A stretch of DNA of 64,000 bases from positions 21,440,987 to 21,504,986 of the forward strand of contig NC_043987.1 in assembly GCF_902150065.1 (NCBI RefSeq). The letters run 5' to 3'. The translations under genes were made by a program, and so were the position numbers. The stretch's first letter is position 1, and the number at the start of each line of letters is the position of its first letter. This stretch comes from Myripristis murdjan (lineage: Eukaryota > Chordata > Actinopteri > Holocentriformes > Holocentridae). Positions 46,901 to 57,166 of the stretch are shown one piece after another. The notes beneath the pieces were generated by a model. That model was given only the letters and a program-made list of their open reading frames with translations, did no database searches and had not been told where the DNA came from.

Positions 46901-48232
46901 ATACAAGAAGGCATGGGAGAGGGCAACATCCTCTATCATGCAACTAGTGAGTGCATCTGTCTTTATTTTTTTCTTTCATGCTTGCTATTCTGATGTAGAT
47001 GATGATAAGAAAAAGTATGAACCCTGTGATTTTTCTCAAAAAGTAAACGCTTACTGATACATCCTGGGACTGCTTGGACTCATGTGGACTTCATCGGAAC
47101 TGTCTGTAAACGGGTTTTTCTTGTATACTGTGTTTGCAGTCTCCAAGACAGAGGAAGAGCTCCAGGAAATCCTGAGCAGAAAAGAGGCCCAGCTCAAGGA
47201 GAAACAGGAGCGTCGCCAAAAGCAGGAGCAGAATGTTGCTCAGAAGAAAGAGAAACGGGATGCGCACAAGTAATTTTGCTCTCAGGATCATTTTCTCGAC
47301 ATAACTATTTTCCTGTTGATTGGAGTTGAACGTTTCCTGTTTTTATCCCACCAGGAAAAAGAGCCTGGAGGGCATCAAGAGGAAGCACCAGGTTGAGCAG
47401 GAGGACAGTGAGGTGGAGGATCCAGGAACACAGGACGATCAGGCAGCTGCCATTGATTCTGAAGACGAGGTGGAGTACTACAGACAGGCAGTCGGGGAGG
47501 AGCCAGAAGAAGGTGATTGTAATTCATACAGAAACTTTTAAAGCATATGTTCAGTGTTTTTCAACCCAGGCCTTATTGAATGGTTGATACCCATAATTTA
47601 TAGCCATACATAGCTCAGCCTCAAGGGAAAAAGTGTTGATACAGATGCAAAATAAAACGTATTAGAAAGCAGCGCTCGCAGCTTATTTTTTGAGTGGACA
47701 GTTGTGTGCTGTGAGTTTTTTTGAAGTTGCCCTTCGATCTAAAACATGTCTTATGTTTTGGCAAAATGACAAATAACCATATTTTTTTTGATCAGGCATG
47801 TTCCCTGCAGCCAAGAAGAGGCGACATCCAGGAAAGTCCCCAGGACCCTTAAAGAAGAGGAGGTTGTCCTCTGGTAAATCCTCGGGGAAAGACAAAAATG
47901 CGAAATCACCAAAGAGATACGGTTCAGAAGGACAGCACAGAAACAACACAGGAGATCAACAAAGAAAAGGAGGGAACAAATTTAGGGATGGAGAGAAACC
48001 GTTTGTGAAGAGAAATCGACCCGGTGGTAAGACATTTGGGGGTAAGAAAGCTGGTGACGGGGAAAAGAGGTTTGGTGGGAAGAAAAAATTTGACAAAAAC
48101 AAAATGGGTGGAAAGAAGAAAATGCAGAGGGAATTCAAACCCAAGGGTCAGAAAGGCAAGCCCGGCTTCAAGAGGAAAGGTCCTCATGCCGGGGCAAAGC
48201 AGGGCTTCAAACAGAAGAAAGGCAAAGGCTGA
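43972..48232 (+). CDS. ppan: Peter Pan homolog, Brix-domain ribosome biogenesis factor
   Basis: 540-residue nucleolar protein (SSF1/Peter Pan family) needed for 27S pre-rRNA processing and 60S assembly. Twelve coding exons: 43972-43986, 44363-44533, 44809-44910, 45336-45386, 45590-45760, 45952-46028, 46388-46495, 46657-46780, 46868-46946, 47140-47269, 47355-47512, 47796-48232; phases close without a break. The Brix domain spans about residues 25-290: PHSFVFHRG, AGPLGVTHFIVFSK, LPRGPTLYFKVIKYSL, HRMHEQQFTHHPLLVLNNFG, KLMATMFQNMFPSINVHKV, LSESEAEQDGEHNITELPQ and RGNMASQQSAVRLTEIGPRM. A Lys/Glu coiled stretch follows (TEEELQEILSRKEAQLKEKQ), then an acidic patch and a long Lys/Gly-rich tail (exon 12), longer than the human one. 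Introns 4, 5, 6 and 9 host snoRNAs. Same strand as p2ry11, as in human. Confidence 0.96.
45432..45505 (+). ncRNA. snord105: C/D box snoRNA, SNORD105-like, copy 1 (ppan intron 4)
   Basis: Box C ATGATGA at 45440-45446 and box D CTGA at 45495-45498, with a terminal stem GGGCCCA/TGGACCC (six of seven pairs). The guide TTTTTCAAAGTAAACGC lies next to box D and is complementary to 18S rRNA GCGUUUACUUUGAAAAA. Counting five from box D places methylation on the first U after GCG (human Um799). Box D is about 91 nt before the intron end. Human PPAN introns also host SNORD105 and SNORD105B. Confidence 0.9.
45808..45882 (+). ncRNA. C/D box snoRNA, SNORD105-like, copy 2 (ppan intron 5)
   Basis: Box C ATGATGA at 45814-45820, a possible D' CTGA at 45833-45836 and box D CTGA at 45873-45876. 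It has the same guide core TTCAAAGTAAACGC, but TTT separates it from box D. The +5 rule therefore points to the C of GCG (human Cm797) instead of the U. The terminal stem is weak; an outer GGAATT/AATTCC pairing may help. Box D is about 75 nt before the 3' splice site, the optimum for intronic C/D snoRNAs. Confidence 0.85.
46211..46281 (+). ncRNA. C/D box snoRNA, SNORD105-like, copy 3 (ppan intron 6)
   Basis: Box C ATGATGA at 46218-46224 and box D CTGA at 46272-46275. The guide GTCAAAGTAAACGC is followed by a single A before box D, as in copy 1, so the predicted target is the 18S U (Um799). The inner CTGT and GTGATG (D'/C'-like) are shared with copy 1, showing that these two are the closer pair. 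The stem is short with a bulge. Confidence 0.87.
46992..47063 (+). ncRNA. C/D box snoRNA, SNORD105-like, copy 4 (ppan intron 9)
   Basis: Perfect six-bp terminal stem GATGTA/TACATC, box C ATGATGA at 46999-47005 and box D CTGA at 47054-47057. The guide AAAAAGTAAACGC is followed by TTA before box D, the same spacing as copy 2, so the predicted target is the 18S C (Cm797). Box D is about 82 nt before the acceptor. Confidence 0.87.
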
Positions 48233-48362
48233 TTGCGCCCCCTCCTGGATGGACAGAGACAGTCACTGCACTGCCGGAAGGAACACCAGAGGGCAGCGTG
48301 GTATCACCACCACTGCAAAGTGGGGCTGGAGAATGTTTATTGTTGTAAATCATCAGAGACTC

Positions 48363-48368
48363 AATAAA
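48363..48368 (+). terminator. Poly(A) signal of ppan
   Basis: AATAAA about 130 nt after the stop, followed by a T run at 48378-48398. A second AATAAA lies at 48433-48438. Confidence 0.8.
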
Positions 48369-48438
48369 AGTTCTACTTTTTTTTTTTTTTTTTTTTTACT
48401 GTATGGATGAATAAGTAAAATGTGCTTGGACTAATAAA

Positions 48439-48996
48439 ATGCTTGAGGAAACAAGTTCTGCAATTTTGTGGGTGCTTTTATGTTTGAAAAGGTTTTCTTG
48501 GTGCACACACGGGTGTCTGGACATGCAGGCTTTGGGCGTCTGGCTCATTTTCAGTCATTATCTTGATGGAAGGATACAGACTTACAAGTATTATTGGCTT
48601 TAAACAGTGGCTAGCTGAGCACAGTCGAGCTGGTCCAGCCCTGCTGCCTGAGGGGAATACTTGGGATTCACATTGCACACACATATAAACAATGGGGCAT
48701 CAGTCAGTCAGTCAGTGACATACAAGGATCCTAGACGTTAGGCTAAGCTTTCTTTGTAGTTTGGTAACACTTTGATGATTTCAGAAATGTCTGGAAAATC
48801 AACATGATGGCCATGGAAACAGCGCAAAAACAAGGTTTGTGCTACAAAAGTGCATGCATAACATTGGTTACTCTTTACTGTAGAGGTATTTTGTAAAAAT
48901 CTGAAGTACCGCTTTTATAAGATGGAGTACTATTGTGCAGAATACAAAGTCATGCTTTTATTGACTGTATGGTTTAAAAAGGCATGTCATGGAGAG
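48439..48996. other. ppan-p2ry11 spacer
   Basis: About 560 bp without a gene or clear repeat apart from a short CAGT run at 48701-48716. It includes the likely p2ry11 promoter; TTTATAAG occurs at 48914-48921 and TTTAAAAAGG at 48973-48982, neither convincing as a TATA box. Confidence 0.45.
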
Positions 48997-49006
48997 TTTC
49001 ACTTCC
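48997..49006 (-). promoter_or_regulatory. ETS-IRF composite element (PU.1/IRF), site 1
   Basis: TTTCACTTCC on the plus strand, that is GGAAGTGAAA on the minus strand: an exact GGAANNGAAA composite motif. It lies upstream of the probable p2ry11 5' UTR exon. Confidence 0.5.
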
Positions 49007-49032
49007 TCAGATTTTAGAGGTTATGGTTACGG

Positions 49033-49042
49033 GGAAGTGAAA
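49033..49042 (+). promoter_or_regulatory. ETS-IRF composite element (PU.1/IRF), site 2
   Basis: GGAAGTGAAA on the plus strand, the same ten-mer as site 1, in the opposite orientation 26 bp away. Confidence 0.5.
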
Positions 49043-49438
49043 TGGCATAAACTGTGTTGCTCAGCCTCCACACTGCACTTAAATTACGCTCAAGTAGAAC
49101 TGGTGATACTTTCTTCACACTTGAACAGGAAATGCAAGACAATCAGACTGACAGTCGTTTCACACCTCAGTGCACAGCAGACCTGCTTTTGGTAAGTGTC
49201 TCATGGTTTATATTCATATTTAACATTTTAATTTTTGAAAGCCTTTCCGTGAATGGGTGTGTTTCTCAATTGGAAATGATAAACACATTGTCACATTTTT
49301 TCTAAAAATTGTGTAACATCCTATTTGTAAATTCAGCCACGGGTTTGCCTAACTTTCAGCCAGAGCTTTACCCTGTTGTGTAGAGGGTGATATGGAAATG
49401 AAACAACTGACATGAGTTAATTTATTTTTTATTTCCAG
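49043..49438 (+). other. Probable p2ry11 5' UTR exon and intron
   Basis: A GTAAGT donor at 49192-49197 after CAGACCTGCTTTTG, and an acceptor TTTTTATTTCCAG ending at 49438, would splice a non-coding first exon to the coding exon 72 bases upstream of the ATG. This is inferred from splice signals only. Confidence 0.5.
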
Positions 49439-49509
49439 ATATTGTAAAGGAAAATATTTTTGGATGGTGTACAAAAGCAGATAACTTCAAGCCACAATCA
49501 CCATAAAAG

Positions 49510-50418
49510 ATGGTTCGAAACGCCAGTTGTGAGAAATTTCAAATAGCACTGTTGCCCTCAGTGTATGGGATTGAATTCTGTATTGCACTGGTGGGCAATC
49601 TGTTTGCCCTGTGGCTGCTGGTGACCAGAGAGAGAAGGAACTGGCACACCGGTGTTGTCCTGTCCTGTAACCTTGCCATCAGTGACCTGCTCTATGTTCT
49701 CACCCTGCCTTTGCTGATTGTGTATTACAAACTGGATAAACACTGGACATTTGGTGATGCGGTGTGCAAAATAGAGAGGTTCCTTTTCACCTGCAACTTA
49801 TATGTGAGCATCTTCTTCATCATGGGGATAAGCGTGAACCGCTGCGTGGCCATTGCATACCCCTTCTTCACTCGAAACCATGTGCAGCCCACTCACGCCA
49901 AGGCTGTCAGTGTCTCCATCTGGATCCTTGTGGGAGTGATTTCCTCCCCTGTGCTGAGATTTGCCTCCACTTGCACGGCCAGGCATGCAAACAAGACGCT
50001 GTGTGTCTCCTACTGCGACCAGCTTGATGAAAGGTCTCACTTCACTTACAAAATCTTCCTCTCTGTGTTTGGATGCCTTGTGCCATTCCTGGTTACTTTC
50101 GCTTCCTACTCTGTGGTGATTTGGGTGGTGTGGAGGAATGCAAATATAACCGCACTGGAGAAACGCAAGGTTGCCCTGATGGTCATGTCAGTCATTGTGC
50201 TCTACGCCGTTTCCTTTGGGCCTTACCATGTCTTTCAAAACTACCACTTCTACCTGAAAATTAAATATCCTGACGACTTCATCTGTTGGGTCTACGATTT
50301 TTACCAAGTGTCCAAGGGACTGGCAGCTCTGAACATGTGTATCCATCCACTCCTGTACATGGCTGTGTTTGACAGTATCAGGATAGCTTGCTGTGGGAAG
50401 CATGCAGAGGAGAAATGA
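49510..50418 (+). CDS. p2ry11: P2Y purinoceptor 11-like G-protein-coupled receptor
   Basis: 302-residue seven-helix receptor in one coding exon. P2Y11 senses extracellular ATP and couples to Gq and Gs in mammals. TM1 is FCIALVGNLFALWLL; TM2 has NLAISDLLYVLTLPLLIVYY (LxxxD); a disulfide Cys follows in AVCKIERF. TM3 ends ISVNRCVAIAYPFF, with NRC in place of DRY/NRY. The second loop holds CTARHANKTLCVSYC. TM6 is ALMVMSVIVLYAVSFGPYHV. TM7 is LNMCIHPLLYMAVF (HPLLY in place of NPxxY), the variant I recall in human P2Y11. The tail is very short (CCGKHAEEK), shorter than in mammals (human 374 residues). The ppan-p2ry11-eif3g order supports the name. Confidence 0.9.
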   Translation: MVRNASCEKFQIALLPSVYGIEFCIALVGNLFALWLLVTRERRNWHTGVVLSCNLAISDLLYVLTLPLLIVYYKLDKHWTFGDAVCKIERFLFTCNLYVSIFFIMGISVNRCVAIAYPFFTRNHVQPTHAKAVSVSIWILVGVISSPVLRFASTCTARHANKTLCVSYCDQLDERSHFTYKIFLSVFGCLVPFLVTFASYSVVIWVVWRNANITALEKRKVALMVMSVIVLYAVSFGPYHVFQNYHFYLKIKYPDDFICWVYDFYQVSKGLAALNMCIHPLLYMAVFDSIRIACCGKHAEEK

Positions 50419-50654
50419 GGAGAAATAAATAATTAAGACTGCTGTTTTCCTGATCTTAATTAATTTGGCTGAATAAATGTGAAAAAAGTCAACTGAATGA
50501 GGCCACACTCTGGGGACTGTGTAAAAATCCTCTGACTTCACCTCTGCTGAGGAACTTTGTTGTATTTCTACTCTCCAAGTCTCCAAAATGATGTGTTTTG
50601 GTCATTATATTGTATTATTTTGTAACATTAATGCTGGCACATATACAGATCTGT

Positions 50655-50660
50655 AATAAA
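50655..50660 (+). terminator. Poly(A) signal of p2ry11
   Basis: AATAAA about 237 nt past the stop. Confidence 0.75.
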
Positions 50661-50689
50661 GGACTCTTCATTCCCACATTTATTTATTC

Positions 50690-51720
50690 ATATTTTTTAT
50701 AGGTTCGTGTGACACTGAACTTCTTGATATTGAAGTTATGGAAGTTCTGAGACTCCACTCCAACTTGTTCAAACTCAGTGTATCTCAAAGGTCATAATAC
50801 CTGGAAATGGGAAGACACTGGAATTATGATGTACATAATTTGCATTCTTTATCCACTCCAGTTCTGGCATGCACCCATGTTTTTGCTGCATGCATCACTA
50901 AACCACCAGATTATCAGTCGTTCTCATCCTAACTGGCAGAACTGAATACACTCAATATTTTAGATCTGGGGTGCCAAAGGTGACACTTTATGATTTGAGA
51001 TAAATATCAAATTTAATCTCCTATTGTAAGCCAAAATTCAGTATGTCTTTGTTTGACAGATCCATTGATTTTTTTTTTTTTTTTACGAATTTGCATTGTA
51101 TTTTCCCCAAATTTTAAGACATGTTAAAGAAGGGTTTTTTTCCCCTCACATTCAAAGGACCATAACTTTTTTTGTAAGGTTTAGGCCATGCACTACACTG
51201 CGTACTGCTACTAAAAATACTACTAACAATTTCCTTAACCACCAGGGTCTCTGTATAGCAAGGTGAACATTAACGAAAATCACCATATGCTTAATAAATG
51301 CACAAAAAAGATTCAGACGTTATTGTATTTTGCTATAATATTGGCTATCAAAGTTAAGTAAATTCATAAAAGTAATATTTCTGCTGAAAATTAATATTGG
51401 TTTAATATCCAGCTTAAATGATTATATAATTTTCCTTAGATAATGTAGACATGTAAATAGACACAGAATGAACATAAAACAGATGCACTGCCATAAATAA
51501 TGTAACATAATAGCTGTAACATAGCTTTTCTTCGATACTGTTTCCTCATTTATTAACAATGGGGAAGGAGATTTTTTTTTAAATCCCTTTTTAAAACATT
51601 AAAAACAGATATAGTAACTTTACAAAAAATACACTATTTCCCCTTCTCTGAGTAAAGCGAGGCTGTAACAATACAGTAATGTCAGTATGATACAAACAAA
51701 TGTATTGGAGACTTTTATTG
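50690..51720. other. AT-rich p2ry11-eif3g spacer
   Basis: No gene. AT-rich with T runs (51067-51084). The segment 50930-51300 (GGGGTGCCAAAGGTGACACT, ACCATAACTTTTTTTGTAAG) reads like a decayed fish interspersed element, not assigned. Confidence 0.4.
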
Positions 51721-51743
51721 TGAAGTTAAATAGACAGCGTCAC

Positions 51744-51752
51744 CCGGAAGTG
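51744..51752 (+). promoter_or_regulatory. ETS (GABPA-type) site in the eif3g promoter
   Basis: CCGGAAGTG, typical of housekeeping translation-gene promoters, 57 bp upstream of the ATG in a GC-rich leader without a TATA box. Confidence 0.55.
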
Positions 51753-51808
51753 TATTCGGCGGCGCCTCTCCGTTCCCAGCGCTCCCGGAGCTGAAGCTAG
51801 CCGAGAGG

Positions 51809-54800
51809 ATGCCGTCGAATGAATACGACGAGTGAGTGTCTCTGTGGACATTTAATGATTATTTTTGACACTGCTGGTCGTCTAAGCTTCTCATATTTAA
51901 TGTCTGTCGTTCTCCCGCAGCTCCAAGCCCAGCTGGGCCGACCAGGTGGAGGAGGAAGGAGATGAAGGTAAAGAGCTAACAGTTAGCGGTTAGTTTGACG
52001 TCTGCCGGAGGAGGAGGCCAGCCGGGCGGTTTTCACCCCCACGTGGTTTTATGCTTTTATGCTTTTATACTAGAGCCATACATTTTGTGATTATTTACTT
52101 CTCCCACAAGTCACACTGTGAAACTTTAGGTGTAACTGATTGACGAAAGGTATTATTTTATGAAAGCGCTCCGACATATGCCTCGGCCTGGCCGCGGTGA
52201 CGTAGGCAGCGTCATTAGCGAACAGTGCTAAGCTAACTTAGCAAGTTTGCAGCTCATCAGCGAGCCGTGTTGCAAATTTTAGTCAGACTTGACACCCGTA
52301 GTGTAATGCCAACCTTACCAGGTGGTATTATGGTTGATTCAGGGGTAAGGAAAAGTGCTTTGTAATCAATGTAAACAGTAAAAGTAACTCATTTGCATGG
52401 TGGCAAGTAGTGCTGAACCACACAATGTGTTTGTAGTGGACCAGTTACATGCTATTTCTCCAATGTGAGGCTGTTGGACAGATCACAAAAGCGCAGAACA
52501 AATTAAAGACCTTATCGAGCAGGCAGGAGAAACAGTAGTCTCTTTTTTTCTCTTTGGCATTGTTGTATTATCAATCTCAAGTCTCTTTATTGAATAAGCT
52601 ACATATCCCTTTGGCAGGTACACTACCGTCTCCCAAGGAAACCATCAAAGGAAACATCAAAACCGTAACGGAATATAAAATAGATGAAGATGGAAAGAAG
52701 TTCAAGGTAATTTGTTTTTCTGTTTAGGAAGTTGTTAAAACCTGGTCAGACTATCGTGGTTCTTTACCTATCTGTACATTTAGTTCATTTACTCTGCTGT
52801 CTCCTATTGTATTTCAACCAAAATTGAGAGAGAATTTAATGAAAGTGCCAGTACTGAGACATTAATAAGAAAGCACAGCTAATAGAAAATGAGTAGACAG
52901 TGTAGAGGTTTTATCCTTGTCAACATAACCATGACTTTGGTCTCAGGTGTGCAGAAAGCAGTGCTGTTTTACCAATAAAATGAACATATCTGCAATGGTT
53001 TGCGAGTGGTTCATTTAACCTGTTAAAAAAGCCTCAAAGATGATAGTGCCAGTATTTAATGGAGCCCTGCACAGGTTGTTGTGCTAATCAAATGTTGGAA
53101 GAGAGTCACAGTATTCTGCACAGGGCAGTAATTTTTATATTGATGTTATTGGTAGTATTTGTTATGTATGTACTGTGTATCATAATGTATTTGATTGCAT
53201 ATACACTTTTTTTTTTAATGTTCTCTAGATTGTGCGGACCTTCAAGATTGAGACAAGAAAAGCCTCAAAAGCTGTTGCCAGGAGAAAGGTCTGCTTTTAA
53301 CTTGAAATTAGCCGCAGCAGCACTCACTTTGAAGCAACAGCTGGAAGATTTAATTTATGGGTATATTCTAAATCATATACGGCTTTTCATGGCATTTCAG
53401 AACTGGAAGAAATTTGGCAACTCGGAGTATGACGCTCCAGGTCCTAATGTTGCCACCACAACAGTCAGTGATGACGTCTTCATGACTTTCATTTCCAGCA
53501 AAGAGGTGAGAGGTTCTGATCCTGTGCTGCTGTTTTGATATGTAACATGCAAACATGCTTTTATTGTGGTGATTGTCTGTCACTGATTCTGTTCAACCTG
53601 TTTAATCGGTCAGTACCACTTACCCCCATTTGTCATTTTGTTGCTTATATCCTCAGTATATTTATATGTATGTTATAAATATAAACTGTTGTTTGCCCTG
53701 GTTTTTAACATGCTGCTGTAGAAAAAGAAATGAATTGACCTGAACTGAACTTTTGCAGGACCTAAACGCCCAAGACCAGGATGAAGATCCCATGAACAAG
53801 CTGAAAGGACAGAAGATTGTGTCTTGTCGTATCTGCAAAGGGGACCATTGGACCACCCGTTGTCCGTACAAGGACACTCTGGGCCCCATGCAAAAGGAGC
53901 TGGCCGAGCAGCTTGGGCTTTCCACCGGAGACAAGGAGAAGCCTGCTGGCTCTGGTACCGTCAGCACTCTCTAAACAGTTGTTTGGCATGACCTGTTGTC
54001 ACATTTGGTTGCTTGTTTTCAAAGTCGATGTGACGATTTTTACCTTTCCTTCACCAGCGGAGCCTGAGCCGGCACAGCCAGCACAGAACAAGACAGGGAA
54101 GTATGTGCCTCCTAGCCTGAGGGATGGAGGCACGCGAAGAGGAGAGTCCATGCAGCCCAACCGCAGAGGTGGGAGTTTGAATGCTGGGTCTATGCAGTCA
54201 TTCTGTGTACTTCTGTCATTGTAGTCAGTGCATACTGCAGCTTCATGGAAATTGTTCAGATACACCAGAACTAACAGTACATATATATTTTTCCCCCAAT
54301 AGCTGATGACAACGCTACCATCCGTGTGACCAATCTGTCTGAGGACACTCGTGAGACTGACTTGCAGGAGCTGTTCAGGCCCTTTGGGTCCATCTCCAGG
54401 ATCTACCTGGCCAAAGACAAGAACACCGGACAGTCCAAGGTCAGTGAATGCAGCTCAAGAGCCCTCAGTGACTATGTTTACATGCACACCATATTGCAGT
54501 TCGGGTCAAAATTCCGGTTAAGGTAATTGCACTGCGGCAACTGGAATATTCCATTTACATGTTATTTGGCATATTCCTGCAGGGCTTAAAGTACTCCGGC
54601 ATGGTGCCGGATTTCTGGCTTGACGGGCATTTTTTTTTTTTTTGGCAACAATTTGGCTTAAGTTAGCATTTAACGAATGATCTTCTGACTTTCAGCGAAG
54701 CACATGGGTAGATCCACCAATAGTATAGTGTTATCAAGTTCAGTTGGCCAATAACAGCTGAGTGGGGAGGGTCTAAGAACAGCATGCCTTGTGCGTTTTG

Positions 54801-57130
54801 TACAACAGGTGGATGCGGCAGTCTACCGTCCAGTAGAATAGATCCGGTGGAGCTAAGCAGCGTTGAAGTAGAGTAGAGAAGGGCAGAGAGATGAAAGCAA
54901 AATACATTCAGTGTTTCCCCTATCATTCTATTGGCGGGACGCAGCGCCTGCCCCCCGACACGCTAAATTAATTTTCAAAGTAAAAAATAAATAAAATCAC
55001 AACAGAAATAATTTAACGTCACGTTTCTGTACCCGCACTCATCCATATGCAGACAGAGAGAGATCAGATGAGGATCACACCTGGACCCACGTAAGTGAAA
55101 TAAAGAATTAGTGTTGCGTCGGCTCCAGCCTCCTGAAAACAGGCGAAAATATCGGCATTTTTTTTTTTAACGCACGGCGCGACAGCCTGAGTCGATCACC
55201 AGTGGCGAAGATGAGTGAGTTTGCACTCCTCCGGTCCCGATCCAAGTCGAATGGACGCCCACACGGGCGTTTAAAGCACTACTGCCGCTGTTACTCACGA
55301 CCAGAGCCTATTCTATTAATATAGATTGATATAATATAGATGGGTCAATGAGTACAAATCTGAAGAATATTGAGCAACTTACAGGGATGCAAACAGAGCA
55401 GTTAAGGGTCAACTTAACTAGGGCTCTATAATTTCCGCGAACACGGAATCGCGGAATTAGCCGAAAAAAACGGAATCTATTTTTAACGCGGAATTTGACA
55501 TAACTTGAATGAAATGCTGTTTTGTGTGGGATATGAACATATATCTGGAGAAAATTACATGGAGAGAATCTGGGTGGCACAACCCCTCCAGTGGTTTCAC
55601 CTGCAACTGCACCACCAAGAAAAAACACCTGCACTGGCACCGTACGAGTCCAAAAGGCAGAGAAACTTTCCAGCTACAGCAGCGCATTGACATAGCTTGT
55701 GTAACAAAGCGAAGAGTCGCCACTCTATTTGCCACTCCTTCACTGGCTAACAGCTGCACACTGACAGCTTAGCTTGTCTATTCAAAGAAGAGGTATCACT
55801 TCGGCTTATTTTTCAAACCATGTTATCACAAGCATACTCCTGCTCATTCACTGAATTGTTAGGTCTGTTTGATAAGTAATTTACATGTTTAAAACAAATA
55901 ATAAACAAATAATGTTTAAAACAAATAATAATTTAACAGTAATCAGCAAAACTGAGGTACCTGTGGGTACCTCAGGTACAGGTTTCAGGCTCAGGAAAAT
56001 TTTTCACTTTAAGCCCTGTTCCTGTGTTTCGGCGTATTCCACTCTCTTACGTAATGCGACACTCAGCCGTAGGGGGCAGCAGTACGCGTATAGGTGTCTG
56101 GTCTGCCGGAAATACAGAAGAAGTCTTCTGTCGCTATTTCTGTATTTTCTCCCATCGATATACTCCATGATATTTAAGTCTTTCATTAGCTGAAGGCGGA
56201 CTGCAGTCTCCTGGAGCTTGCTCCTGGCTTTCGCCATGCTGTAGTGTGCGCCATGTTGTTTCCCCCGCTTGCAGTAACCATAGCAACAAAGACGCCCCAG
56301 AATTCCTTGCGAATTGAGCATGTGCAGTCGTGACTGAATATTCCAGTTCGGGGCATTTTCCGACTAAGGTGTTTACATGCCACAGTATTCCGGTTAGAAC
56401 AGGCATATGCCAGGGGTCTTATTCGGAATTCCCTCCAACCGGAATATGACCGTAATCGGGTTTGGTGCGTGTTTACATGACTTGTGTGCAACCAGAATAT
56501 TGTGAATATTCCAAATAATACTGGAATATGGTGTGCATGTAAACGTAGTTATTGTTGTTAAGTGCAAGACATTTGGTACGGCATTCGTCTTGCAAGGACA
56601 GCTCCTGGTGTCTATAGGTGTGGAGTTCCAGATGAATCATGCATAAGATGAAAGAGGAGCACAGAGATGCTGATTTGGTAGGGAATTTAAAAAAAAAAAA
56701 AAAAAAAAAAAAAGCTTCAAAAAGTAGAGGTTTCTTTGCAGCAGCAGATCACACCATTTTGCTTTAATAACTTAAATAATTGCTATCTTAACTGTATTGT
56801 GTACCGATTTATTTAAATTTATGTGCTAACTGCAATCATCAACAAATCGAAATAAACACTTTCAGCGAACTTATACAGCACAGCCAGTTGGTCCCATACA
56901 GAGTCTTCATGATGAGTAACAAGGATTACCTTGGTTTCCTGCAGGGCTTTGCCTTCATCAGTTTCCACCGTCGGGAGGATGCAGCCCGAGCCATTGCAGG
57001 CGTGTCAGGATTTGGATATGATCATCTTATTCTCAATGTTGAATGGGCCAAGTAAGTAGTATTGTAAAACTGATTTAACATTAATGCATGGTAATGATAC
57101 TTGTTATTGTAAATCATTTATTAACTCCTG

Positions 57131-57166
<36 letters not shown>

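Noticed and set aside
47924-48410. Frames overlapping ppan exon 12 on both strands
   Set aside because: Shadows of the Lys/Gly-rich coding tail.
53059-53538. 159-codon plus-strand open frame starting MEPCTGCC
   Set aside because: It runs through intron 3, then overlaps eif3g exons 53229-53288 and 53401-53505. Part of it lies in the eif3g frame and the rest is intronic read-through.
55500-55780. Open frames in the eif3g intron nest as a captured gene
   Set aside because: They lie inside transposon layers, lack a recognisable domain and have no splice context.
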